The translations under genes and the position numbers were made by a program. Positions 53,639-62,662 of a stretch of 64,000 nucleotides of DNA are shown here, piece after piece; the first letter of the stretch is position 1; each line of letters opens with the position of its first letter. The DNA lies in assembly GCA_964482235.1 (NCBI GenBank), contig CAYZWU010000029.1, forward strand, positions 1-64,000. The letters are read 5' to 3'. The notes under the pieces are model-generated. The model was not told the DNA's origin. It was given only the letters and a program-made list of their open reading frames with translations, and searched no databases. This DNA comes from CAYZWU01 sp964482235. GTDB lineage: Bacteria > Planctomycetota > B15-G4 > CAYZWU01.

Positions 53639-55006
53639 ATGGCTTATCTGCTCATTTCGGAAAAGGGCAAGATCAAGAAGTTCGAGATCACCGAGGACTT
53701 TGTCTTCATCGGCAGAACGCCGGAGAATCAGATCAGGATCTCGGATCCCAACGCTTCGCGGCAGCACTGCCAGATCATCAGGGTGGACGGCGGTCTGAGG
53801 CTGATCGATCTCGGGTCGCAGTTCGGCACCCTGGTGGGCGGCCAGCCCGTCAAGCAGAAGGATCTCGCTGAAAAGGACGTGATCCAGATCGGCGAGGTGA
53901 AGATCCAGGTCCGCGATGTGGCATCGGGCGCCGCTCCGGCGGCCAAGCCGGCCGCCGCACCGAAGCCGGCCGTGCAGAAGCCCTCCGCAGCTGCGGCCAG
54001 ACCGGCCTCCCGCCGCGCCGGCAGCAGGCGAAAACCGGAGATCAAGGCGAGCCCCGAGGTGGCCCGGGCCGCGGCAGTGGGCGGGCGCCTCGTCAGGAAG
54101 AACCCCCGCAAGGCGGCCAAGATACCGACGTGGGCCATGCTATTGATCGTGGTGTCGATCTTCGTGATCGTGGCGGTGATCATCGGCTACGTGGTCAAGT
54201 CGACGGGATCCTCCCACGGCAACACCTACCGGGACGCCCTCACAATGATGGAGAACAGGAAGTACGACGAGGCCATCGCGCTGTTCCAGAAGATCCCGGA
54301 ATCCGATCCCGTCTACGGCGAGAAGTCGCGGGAGAAGATCAATGAAGCCAATACAATGCGAGGGGCGGGTGCCGAGCAGCGCGACGTGAAGAACGCCAGC
54401 CGGCAGTACCACAACAACATCATCCAGTACATCGAGACGTTTATCGACGCTCCCGCAGGGGACGAGAAGAAGATCCTCCTCATCAAGAGGAAGTACGGCC
54501 CCGACAGGCCGTCGTACATCAGGGTGCTCCTCGTGGACAGGCTTGAGCCCTTCATGAAGAGGTTCAAGGGAAGCACGTACATGAAGCACGTGAAGGAGCT
54601 CTACGCCAAGTACTGCAAGGAGGTCAATCCCAGGGCGCCTGCGAGCTACCGCGACGTGGAGGTCCAGGCCCAGGCCTGGCTCCGGCTGAAGTATTACGGG
54701 AAGGCCTACCAGGCCATGGCGCAGTGGATCGCCGCCAACCCGGGCTCGGGCCGGCAGGCTGATGCCTCGCAGTTCTACGGGCGAATCTGGGACCTGACCC
54801 AGAGCGACTGGGTTTTCGAGGAGCCGTTTATCGCCAAGAACGAGAAGGATGACAATCCGACCTACGCCCTGGATAAGATAAACCGGTTTCTCGGTCTTCT
54901 CGAAGGCTACGATCGCCCGGAAGCCAACAGTCTGAGATCGAAGCTGGAGGAGCGCAAGGCCGATAACGAGGCCCGGGCCAGGACCATCGAGGGCGTGAAG
55001 AGATAA
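53639..55006 (+). CDS. FHA-TM-TPR protein
   Basis: The 455-residue protein has an N-terminal FHA domain (1-95) with canonical IGRTPENQIRI, ASRQH and LGSQFGT, so it should bind phospho-threonine. An Ala/Pro/Lys-rich linker (about 98-160) leads to one membrane helix (about 162-187), then helical repeats of TPR type (about 195-450) outside the membrane. It follows the FHA-CAP gene by 11 bases and has GGGAG before its ATG. The two proteins share FHA, helix and helical repeats, so they may be paralogues or partners. Confidence 0.88.
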   Translation: MAYLLISEKGKIKKFEITEDFVFIGRTPENQIRISDPNASRQHCQIIRVDGGLRLIDLGSQFGTLVGGQPVKQKDLAEKDVIQIGEVKIQVRDVASGAAPAAKPAAAPKPAVQKPSAAAARPASRRAGSRRKPEIKASPEVARAAAVGGRLVRKNPRKAAKIPTWAMLLIVVSIFVIVAVIIGYVVKSTGSSHGNTYRDALTMMENRKYDEAIALFQKIPESDPVYGEKSREKINEANTMRGAGAEQRDVKNASRQYHNNIIQYIETFIDAPAGDEKKILLIKRKYGPDRPSYIRVLLVDRLEPFMKRFKGSTYMKHVKELYAKYCKEVNPRAPASYRDVEVQAQAWLRLKYYGKAYQAMAQWIAANPGSGRQADASQFYGRIWDLTQSDWVFEEPFIAKNEKDDNPTYALDKINRFLGLLEGYDRPEANSLRSKLEERKADNEARARTIEGVKR

Positions 55007-55048
55007 TCAGTCCTCCTCCTTTCATCAACATGTGGAGGCACGGCTCTC

Positions 55049-56515
55049 ATGGAGACATACCAGTCGGGTCGCTATCGTGTTGAGAGGGAGGGGGAATACC
55101 GCTACGTCATTCCCCGGCAAGGCGGGATGCGCACCCGCGGCATCATCCTGGCCAGCAGTCGAATCTTCGAGGCCGTCCTCAAGGACGGCTGCGTCACGCA
55201 GGTGGCGAATGTGGCCCATCTTCCCGGCATCGTGGGCGATGCCTTGGCGATGCCGGACATCCACTCGGGATACGGATTCCCCATCGGTGGCGTGGCCGCC
55301 TTCGATGCCGACGACGGCGTGGTCTCGCCGGGCGGAGTGGGTTACGACATCAACTGCGGGGTGCGGCTACTGGCCTCGCGCCTCGAGCGCGACGAGATTC
55401 GTGATCTCCTGAGCGACGATCTTCTCGACGCTCTCTTCTCCGCCGTTCCCGCCGGAGTCGGATCGAAGAGGAAGGACCTCGGCATCTCCAGGGATCTGAT
55501 GGAGTCGTGCCTTGTCGATGGCGCGGCAGCGGCCGTGGAGGCGGGTTTCGGCGACCCTGCCGACCTGGAGCGGATCGAATCCCAGGGCCGGCTCGAGGGA
55601 GCCGATCCCGGGGAGGTCTCGTCCCGCGCCTGGCAGCGCGGGATCGTTCAGCTGGGAACCCTGGGATCGGGCAACCATTTCGTGGAAGTGGGATTCGTTG
55701 AAAGGGTTCTTGATCAGGAACGGGCTTCGGCATTCGGCCTCGAGGCGGGGCAGGTCACCGTGATGATCCACACGGGATCGCGCGGTTTCGGCCACCAGGT
55801 CTGCGAGGATGCCGTTTCACGGCTCAGGAACGCAACCTGGCTCAAATCGCTAGATCTGCCCGACCGTCAGCTCTGCTGTGCTCCCATTCAATCGAAGATG
55901 GGCCGGTCCTATCTGGCCGGCATGGCCGCGGCAGCGAACTTCGCCTTCGCCAACAGGCAGTTCATCACGCAGAAAGTGCGCGAGGCCTTCAACAGGAAGG
56001 TGCGCGGCGGCGGCCGCGACACCACTCTCGATCTCGTCTACGACCTGACGCACAACATCGCCAAGTTCGAGACCCACACGATCGAGGGGAAAGGCCGTCG
56101 CGTTCTCGTCCACAGAAAGGGCGCCACCCGTTCCTTCCCCGCGGGCCATGCCGAGCTCACCCTGCCGGAGTTCCGCGAGCACGGCCATCCCGTCCTCGTT
56201 CCCGGCGACATGGGGCGCTGTTCCTATGTTCTGGCCGGACTTGCACAGGGGGAGGCGCTGTCGTTCTGCACCAGCGCGCACGGTGCCGGCAGGGCGATGA
56301 GCCGCGGCAAGGCCAAAGCGTCGACCACAGCAGGCAAGGTGCTGAAGGAGCTGAAGCGAGCCCGGGTGCTCGTCAGATCGGTCTCCAAGTCGACGATCGT
56401 GGAGGAATGCCCGCAAGCCTACAAGAACGTCGAGGATGTCGTCGCCGTCCTCGAGCGAACGGGCATGGCCCGGCCCGTGGCACGCCTCCGCCCCCTTCTC
56501 GTGGTCAAGGGGTGA
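55049..56515 (+). CDS. rtcB: RtcB RNA-splicing ligase
   Basis: The 488-residue protein is a full RtcB: PDIHSGYGFPIGGVAAFD, GGVGYDINCGVRL with the metal-binding Asp and Cys, GSGNHFVEVGF, HTGSRGFGHQV and the guanylylated-His motif SAHGAGRAMSR. RtcB joins 2',3'-cyclic phosphate and 5'-OH RNA ends with GTP and manganese in RNA repair or tRNA splicing. It is 42 bases behind the FHA-TPR gene. In enterobacteria rtcB is controlled by RtcR, a sigma-54 activator with a CARF domain; here a sigma-54 AAA+ protein lies four genes upstream but lacks a CARF domain. Confidence 0.95.
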   Translation: METYQSGRYRVEREGEYRYVIPRQGGMRTRGIILASSRIFEAVLKDGCVTQVANVAHLPGIVGDALAMPDIHSGYGFPIGGVAAFDADDGVVSPGGVGYDINCGVRLLASRLERDEIRDLLSDDLLDALFSAVPAGVGSKRKDLGISRDLMESCLVDGAAAAVEAGFGDPADLERIESQGRLEGADPGEVSSRAWQRGIVQLGTLGSGNHFVEVGFVERVLDQERASAFGLEAGQVTVMIHTGSRGFGHQVCEDAVSRLRNATWLKSLDLPDRQLCCAPIQSKMGRSYLAGMAAAANFAFANRQFITQKVREAFNRKVRGGGRDTTLDLVYDLTHNIAKFETHTIEGKGRRVLVHRKGATRSFPAGHAELTLPEFREHGHPVLVPGDMGRCSYVLAGLAQGEALSFCTSAHGAGRAMSRGKAKASTTAGKVLKELKRARVLVRSVSKSTIVEECPQAYKNVEDVVAVLERTGMARPVARLRPLLVVKG

Positions 56516-56616
56516 TCATACCTCGCCCGCGAATTCTCCCCCTTATTCGGGTGCGACGGTACCCAACCTGCGTGTGGCGCCGGGCTAATATGGGGGTTAT
56601 TGCGCGGGCTCGGTTA

Positions 56617-57687
56617 TCACGGGGATGCTTCGACCTGCTTTTCCGCTTCCATGTAGGTTTCGAGAGTGCTGTCCACCATGCGATGGAGAGGATAGTTCTC
56701 CTGGACGAAGCGGAAACCGTTCAACCCGATCCGGTCGGAGTACTCCTTGTCGTCCAGGTATGTCTGGATCTTGCTGGCAAAGAGGGAGACATCCTTCTTC
56801 GGAACGATCAGGCCCGTCTCGTTGTCGGAGATGAGGGAGAAGACGCCGCCGGCGGCGGAGACCACGACGGGCAGCGCCCGCGACATGGCCTGCATGATGA
56901 CCAGGTTGAAGCCTTCGGAGAGGATGGGGGAGACGAGAATGTCGATGGGAGAGACGAGCTTGCGATAGCTCGGCATGGCCGACGAGAGAGTGATGTCGTT
57001 TTCCAGGGCAAGCTTGCGGATCAGGAGGCGAATCTTCTTCTCGAAGGGGCCCGATCCTATGATGAGAAAGTGCGCCCTCACCCCGCGAACGGTCAGCTCC
57101 TTGGCTGCGTGAATGAAATACTTGATCCCGTGATCGCTGTCCAGATAGCTCACCGTCCCGATGACGGGCGTCAGGTTGTCGTTGCGGCGTTCCGGAGGGT
57201 TGAGATCGCAGGGCACGCCGTACTCGATGACGCGCACCTTCTCGCGCGGCAGGCCGCCGTCGTTGACTGCGGACTCGCGCACCGTCTGGCTGATGGCGAT
57301 GGCCTGCCGGAAGGCCTGCCTCTGAACACGGATGGAGGAGCTGACCGGATTCTGGATCGTCACGACGTACGGTATTTCCAGGTGAGAAGCCACGAGCCCG
57401 CCGATGGAGGCGAGACTGTGGTGGGTGATGTGGATCAGATCGGGATTGTACTCCCTCACCCGGCCCCGGATCCTCTTCTCGTAAAGGATGTCCCTGGGAT
57501 GGAAGCCGGAGATCTCCGCCTGAACGAAGGGCACCTTTTCCCTCTGCAGGTCGCGCAGGAAGATCCCGCCCGAAGACATGATGGCGACCCTGTAGCCTCT
57601 GAGACGCAGCTCCCGGGCCAGGGTCAGGGTGTAGACCGTCGTGCCTCGTATCTCCAGGCTGGGAGCCATCAGGAGAATCTTTTCCAT
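56617..57687 (-). CDS. GT4-family glycosyltransferase
   Basis: The 356-residue protein has the GT-B fold of family GT4: an N-terminal RGTTVYTLTLARELRLRGYRV region, then VIGTVSYLDSDHGIKYFI and LIIGSGP in the second domain, and SEGFNLVIMQAMSRALPVV, which contains the conserved Glu. It moves a sugar from a nucleotide-sugar donor with retention; the acceptor is unknown. No other glycan genes surround it. An overlapping 365-codon reading frame on the same strand is a GC-rich shadow. Confidence 0.9.
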   Translation of the reverse strand: MEKILLMAPSLEIRGTTVYTLTLARELRLRGYRVAIMSSGGIFLRDLQREKVPFVQAEISGFHPRDILYEKRIRGRVREYNPDLIHITHHSLASIGGLVASHLEIPYVVTIQNPVSSSIRVQRQAFRQAIAISQTVRESAVNDGGLPREKVRVIEYGVPCDLNPPERRNDNLTPVIGTVSYLDSDHGIKYFIHAAKELTVRGVRAHFLIIGSGPFEKKIRLLIRKLALENDITLSSAMPSYRKLVSPIDILVSPILSEGFNLVIMQAMSRALPVVVSAAGGVFSLISDNETGLIVPKKDVSLFASKIQTYLDDKEYSDRIGLNGFRFVQENYPLHRMVDSTLETYMEAEKQVEASP

Positions 57688-57932
57688 GGGGCATTCTCCT
57701 CGCTGAGCTGAAACCGCCTCACACTATACAATAAAACAGACCCGGGAAAGAGTTATTTGGGGGAGCCGGTGGGCAGCCGCTCGGAGGGGGGATGTCTTAT
57801 CTTGTAGGGCCTGTGGCAGTGAGGCGAAAAGGCAGGAGTGATTGGGCCGCGTCGGCCTCGGAGGAGACAAAAACGGCCGGGCGGGTTCTTGTTCCCATTC
57901 CGGCCTTCTCCTCCGACCTGTTTTTATGCTGA

Positions 57933-59292
57933 TCAGGGATTGAGAATGTCGTCCTCCCAGATCGGTATCTTTTTCTTCTTCTNNNNNNNNNNNNNNNNNN
58001 NNNNNNNNNNNNNNNNNNNNNNNNNNNNNNNNNNNNNNNNNNNNNNNNNNNNNNNNNNNNNNNNNNNNNNNNNNNNNNNNNNTCTTTTTCTTCTTCTCGT
58101 CCTTTTTCGCCGTGGCGGGAGGGAACTTCTCGGGCGGCGACTCCTTCTTCTTCGATTCGATCGGAATGACCTTGGGCGCCTCTTCGGGGCTGTCCTTTTC
58201 CTCTTTCACGACAACCATCTCTTCCGTGTCGTCGTCCTTCTTGGCCGGCTCAGCCTCAGGCTCCTTTGCGGGTTCTACAGCCGGCTCTGTCTCCGGCTCC
58301 AGGGCTTCCGGTTCAGGCAGCGGCTCCGGTTCTTCGGCGGCAGGCTCTGCAGCCGGTTCCGCCTCCGGCTCGATGGTCTCGGGCTCAGGCAGCGGCTCCG
58401 GCTCGGCAATCGGCTCCAGCTCCGGTTCCATCGCCTCGGGCTCAGGCACGGGAGGCGGCTCGGCGATCGGCTCCTTTTCCGGCTCAACGGTCTCGGGCTC
58501 AGGTTCCGGAACGGGTTCCTCGATGATGGCCGGCTCGACAGCCGGTTCGGGAGCGGGAGGCTCGGGCTCTTCGGCCGGTTCCTCCATCGCAGGTTCCTCG
58601 GCGGGTGCTGCCGCTTCCTCCTCCGGCTCGGACGGAGCAATGGTGCCCTCGAGCGCCGGATCGGGAAAGAAGGGCCACGGATGCGACTTGTATCCGGGGT
58701 TTTCCCAGTCGTCGTCGGAAATCACGTCCACGCAGGCAATCCCGACGAGAAAATCGAGCGCCTCCTGGATCGAGACACCGAGATCGAGGCCGAGATTGAC
58801 CAGATGGCACTCGAGAGTCACATCGAGAAAATTGTTCTCGGGATCGATGTAGGCATAGGTCATGCCCAGCTGATCATAGAAATAATCGCTGTCTTCGTCC
58901 CAGGTGTTCCTGTGGGGTGAGAAGGCTTCATCGAAAAGATACCTGTTGCCCCGGATGGGAACCTTGTCGTACTTGGCAAAGGATTCGACCACAAGTCCGA
59001 TCTCGGCCCGCCTCTCGCTCCACCGGCCTATCTTGCGGCCGTCGAAGCCGAGCTTTTCACCGTCGAAATATCCGCCGCCTAAGGCGAAGGGCTCGATGGA
59101 ACCGACCAGATAGAGGTTGAACCCATGATCGATCGATCCATTGATTTTGAAGATGTCGACAAAATCGTACATCCTGGCAGACCAGTACCCCAGAGGAACC
59201 CGCCCGTTTTCATCAGGCCCCGCTGTGGAGGAGCAACCTGAGAAAATCAGGGTTCCTAGGATGAGAAAAGCGAAAACGACCTTGTTATTCAT
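57933..59292 (-). CDS. Acidic/Lys-rich lipoprotein broken by a scaffold gap
   Basis: The lipoprotein (lipobox FSGC near residue 20) has an N-terminal domain of about 180 residues of unknown fold (GYWSARMYDFVDIFK, DVTLECHLVNLGLDLG), then about 150 residues of Glu-Pro-Ala repeats (EPEPLPEPE-like) and a Lys-rich tail. A run of 100 N (57983-58082) interrupts the Lys codons. Read on the other side of the gap in a Lys frame, the protein ends KKKKIPIWEDDILNP at 57933. Frame across the gap cannot be proven, and the true gap length is unknown. A longer frame past 57933 to 57724 uses the wrong register. The N-terminal domain probably sits in the envelope, with the acidic tail as a spacer. Confidence 0.65.
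57983..58082. other. Scaffold gap of 100 N
   Basis: The run of exactly 100 N is a placeholder. Both borders are in AAG/AAA-rich Lys codons, so an assembly break in a simple repeat is the likely cause. Gap length and lost sequence are unknown. Confidence 0.98.
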
Positions 59293-59504
59293 GTGACTCC
59301 TACCTTTTCAGATGGGACAACCGGAGGCATGTCCGCTTCATGGCCAATCCAGTCGGTTGAGGGATGTTAACCCCTTCTTTAATAAGTTTTTCGTCCATTC
59401 AGACGAGCGGATTCAGAGAAAATTCCATCCGGTTTGATGTCGCCTTGTAACTTGTTTTGTTGCACACATTTACCGCCGCAAATGAATCTGGTCGACCAAA
59501 GAAC

Positions 59505-61526
59505 TCAATCATCTATCAGGATGGTTACTACGTGATCGCCGACCTCGATCGCATCGATCACGCTCTGGCCGCGGGTGACTCTGCCGAAGACGGTGAAGAT
59601 CCCATCAAGATGAGGCGTGGGGCAATGGGTGATGAAGATCTGGCAGCCGCCCGTATCCGGTCCGGACAGCGGCATCCCCACGTAGCCTTGAAGAAACCTG
59701 AAGCGATTGATCTCATCCCGAAGACAGATGTTGTTCCTTCCTTCACCGTCGCCTCTGGGATCAAGCCCCTGGATCACGAAGTTGGAGACCATTCGGTGAA
59801 ACATCAGTCCGTCGTAAACCCGTTCCCTGGCTAGACGGATAAAGTTGCTAACATGATAAGGAGCCATGGCCGGGAAGAGCTCGATCCAGAAATCTCCCTT
59901 CTCGGTGATGACGCGGGCCCTGGGGTTTTCGCCGCCGATGAAGTCTTCGGCGTTGGCGTGGGCCGGCAACAGTGTCTCGGGGCTCTCGGGCTCGGGGATA
60001 GCGATCTCGCCGGGCACGTTGCTCAGGAATTCGGCGGCCTTGCAGCGAATGGAGTAATCTTCGTCGGCCAGGACGCGGCGCAGGAATTCGACGTCCTCCG
60101 AGCCTTCCAGCGCGATGACGGTATCGAAGAGCTTCTGCCTAGTCTCCATGGTTTCCTTGCCCGAGGACATGAGATAGGCCTGCTTGATCAATGGCAGCGA
60201 GCTCTTCGAGTCGAAGGCCTGCAACAGGTCGGTCGCCGCATTGTGCAGAGCGAGATCGTTGATCTGCAGGCTCTCCTCGGCAACGGTAATGATCTCGTCC
60301 TTGTACTGGGGAAACTCCTTCAGCGCGGTGAGGGCGGCGCAGCGGACCCGTATGCTCTGGTCCTCTGCCAGCTGAAGCAGGTAGTCCACGCCCTCGTCCT
60401 TCATCAGAAGGGCCGCCTCAACGGCCTTCAGCCTCAGGTATCGCGTGGGATGCTCGGCGATTCGATCCATGAACTGCACATCGTCGGCAAGGGCTCCCAG
60501 CTCCCCGAGAGCCACGATCGCTTCTCCCTCGACTGTCAGGGAGGAATCGCGCGTCGCCCGCTTCAGGGCCTTCACGACCGATTCGCCGCCGTTCGTGATC
60601 TTGCCGAGGGTGCGTGCCGCCGTTGCCCGGATATGGACGTTCGGTGAAACGCTGAATGAGAGGAGATGGATCAGCCGCGACGCGGTCTGCAGGTTGTTGT
60701 AACGACCGAGGCTCTTGATGCACTCCACCACGACCTGCCATTCCGGATCGCTGCAGACCTTGACCAGGGCCTCCTGGTTTTCGCGGCTCACCGGCATGCG
60801 CCCCAGTCCGCGCGCCGCGAAGGTCCTCACCCAGATGTTCTGGTCCATCAAGGCTTCCCTCAATGCAGAGGCGCACCTCGGAGAGGGATCCTCGATCTCG
60901 GACAGGGCATAGGCGGCCCGCCACCGCACATCGGGGTGCACATCCGCCTTCATGGCATGGATCAGCGCGTCGGTTCTCTCCTTGACGACATCCTCGGGCA
61001 ACGAACCGGACAGGCCGTACCGCTTTGCTCCGAGCCGAAAGAGGGCCAGGCAGGCCTCGGCCCTGACGAGCGGCCTCCTGTCCTCACGCAGCCTGGCGAC
61101 GATCAGCATCGTCAGGCCCGGCTCCTTGAGCTTTCCGGCCGCCTCCACTGCAGCGGCCCGCAGGATGTAGCGGTCGAAGTCGAAGTAGCTTTCCAGGATC
61201 GGGATGGCGTCCCGGCTGCCGATCTGCCCAAGGGCGAAGAGGAGCATCTCCAGCACGGTCACGTCGGTTTCGAACTCGAGCTGCTTGACGATCACCGGGA
61301 TGGCATCGGCGTCGCTCAGCCGCGCCAGGGCCAGGGCAGCGCGGTATCGCACCCAGAGGGAAGGAGAATCGAAGAAGGGTGATATCTTCGATACATCGCA
61401 CCTCTGGTCCTCCAGGATCATGATCTCATCGAGCACCTCTTTTTCAGGAAAGCTCTCGATGACGAAGCAGCCCTGAAGGCCGATGATGAGGAAAATAAAC
61501 AACAAGATGGTTCTGGATACCGCCAT
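59505..61526 (-). CDS. HEAT-repeat lipoprotein with C-terminal cyclophilin domain
   Basis: The 673-residue protein has a lipoprotein signal (lipobox LQGC near residue 20). Residues about 40-510 are HEAT/PBS-lyase-like repeats of about 35 residues (for example VRYRAALALARL, VRWRAAYALSEIED, VRTFAARGLGRM). The C-terminus (about 530-670) is a cyclophilin-type peptidyl-prolyl isomerase: FIRLARERVYDGLMFHRMV, FVIQGLDPRGDG and CQIFITHCPTPHLDGIFTVFG with the usual Arg, Phe and Gln catalytic residues. Exported cyclophilins help fold envelope proteins. The fusion to a long HEAT solenoid may hold its client. No ribosome site is strong at 61526. Confidence 0.87.
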   Translation of the reverse strand: MAVSRTILLFIFLIIGLQGCFVIESFPEKEVLDEIMILEDQRCDVSKISPFFDSPSLWVRYRAALALARLSDADAIPVIVKQLEFETDVTVLEMLLFALGQIGSRDAIPILESYFDFDRYILRAAAVEAAGKLKEPGLTMLIVARLREDRRPLVRAEACLALFRLGAKRYGLSGSLPEDVVKERTDALIHAMKADVHPDVRWRAAYALSEIEDPSPRCASALREALMDQNIWVRTFAARGLGRMPVSRENQEALVKVCSDPEWQVVVECIKSLGRYNNLQTASRLIHLLSFSVSPNVHIRATAARTLGKITNGGESVVKALKRATRDSSLTVEGEAIVALGELGALADDVQFMDRIAEHPTRYLRLKAVEAALLMKDEGVDYLLQLAEDQSIRVRCAALTALKEFPQYKDEIITVAEESLQINDLALHNAATDLLQAFDSKSSLPLIKQAYLMSSGKETMETRQKLFDTVIALEGSEDVEFLRRVLADEDYSIRCKAAEFLSNVPGEIAIPEPESPETLLPAHANAEDFIGGENPRARVITEKGDFWIELFPAMAPYHVSNFIRLARERVYDGLMFHRMVSNFVIQGLDPRGDGEGRNNICLRDEINRFRFLQGYVGMPLSGPDTGGCQIFITHCPTPHLDGIFTVFGRVTRGQSVIDAIEVGDHVVTILIDD

Positions 61527-61662
61527 CTAGAAGATTATCCCGAGATAGAACCAACACGGCAGCCTGTCACTTTCAGGTATCCACCTGACGTTGAATGGCC
61601 GGTATCATATCACATTATTATGAAGGAGGTGAACTATTGCCCGCATCGGAGCATGCTGCATT

Positions 61663-62637
61663 TCATGACTTTCTGATGCGTTCCAGATGTGAAACCACCT
61701 CGGAGCAGAGCGCCTCGACGGATCGCCGGTTCAGCCGGACGATGAACGGGCTTCCCTGGACGGACCTGCCGGTGTAGCCAGCCGAAACGGAATGCCCGAG
61801 GATGGTCCCTCCCCAGATGACGGCCAGCTGGCTCCACCTCAGGTCGGCCGTCACCCGCTGCCTGTTGCGCTCCACGTCGCCCGCCACCAGGCGGAAGGTC
61901 ACGTCGGGCGGCCCCATCTCCCGGATCTCCTTGTGGGAAGCCGGTGATCCGCCGACAACCAGGATCCGGCTGATGCCGGACTTGCGGCACGATTCGGCCA
62001 GCTCCTGGAGGGAGCGCCGGATCGTAGAGCCCCCGCAGAGCCGGCAGAGAGCGGCGTTGCGAACGGGGATCAGGGACTCGGGTGAATTTCGATCCGCCAG
62101 GATGCCGGTGCAGAAGGGGTGATCACAGTAGAAGACCGCCCTGAGCTCGATCTCCTCGGTCAGCTCGGCATGCTGCTCTTCGGAAAGGTCCTGCTGATGG
62201 AGAAGGCGGATCATCGGTTCGGAAAGGAGCTTTCTCAGCTTCTTCAGCACCGCCTTGCCGCGGATGCCGTAGTGGTCGAGAACCGCCCTGGTCGGCGTCC
62301 GCTTCGGATCGGATTTCCGCTTCCGCCTGGCTGGAACCCGGGTCATGGCCTTCTCCAGGGCCTCCAGCTCTTCCAGGCTGTCGGGGAGGTCGAAATCGGT
62401 CAGCTCGAAACCGCCGTCCACGCTCTCGCTGAGAATGTCGTCCATGGTCCGGGTGTCATCGCCCTCTTTCCTGCTCTTCCCCCTCTGGATCGATGAGAAG
62501 GCCTTGCGAACCTTGCTTTCCAGATCAGGGGCCAGATCCTCCTCCGGATCGCCGCACTCGAATCCGGCTTCGACCATCCAGTCGATCAGGCGCTCGTAGG
62601 AGATTCCCAGTTCCTTGGCCAGTTCCACAACATGCAT
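61663..62637 (-). CDS. IF2N-like plus DUF2325-like fusion protein
   Basis: The 324-residue protein starts with an IF2-N-like helical domain (MHVVELAKELGISYERLIDWM), a region of acidic and basic linkers and a central helical domain. The last 100 residues resemble DUF2325 (SRILVVGGSPASHKEIREMG and SQLAVIWGGTILGHSVSAGYTG), a Rossmann-like domain of unknown role. Between them two cysteine pairs (CDHPFC; CRLCGG) may bind zinc or an iron-sulfur cluster. It starts 25 bases behind the DUF116 gene on the same strand. The IF2N domain may bind nucleic acid or ribosome, but the role is unknown. Confidence 0.75.
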   Translation of the reverse strand: MHVVELAKELGISYERLIDWMVEAGFECGDPEEDLAPDLESKVRKAFSSIQRGKSRKEGDDTRTMDDILSESVDGGFELTDFDLPDSLEELEALEKAMTRVPARRKRKSDPKRTPTRAVLDHYGIRGKAVLKKLRKLLSEPMIRLLHQQDLSEEQHAELTEEIELRAVFYCDHPFCTGILADRNSPESLIPVRNAALCRLCGGSTIRRSLQELAESCRKSGISRILVVGGSPASHKEIREMGPPDVTFRLVAGDVERNRQRVTADLRWSQLAVIWGGTILGHSVSAGYTGRSVQGSPFIVRLNRRSVEALCSEVVSHLERIRKS

Positions 62638-62662
62638 GGAAACCCCGGATCAATGTCCGTCA

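Noticed and set aside
56597..57694. 365-codon minus-strand frame over the glycosyltransferase
   Set aside because: Shifted frame of the GT4 gene with unnatural Arg, Pro and Gly content.
57724..57932. Extension of the gap-broken lipoprotein beyond 57933
   Set aside because: It depends on an arbitrary 100-N length and gives Arg/Pro-rich text; the Lys register ends at 57933 with a natural C-terminus.
58112..58852. Gly/Ser-rich plus-strand frame
   Set aside because: It is the complement of the Glu-Pro-Ala repeat of the lipoprotein.
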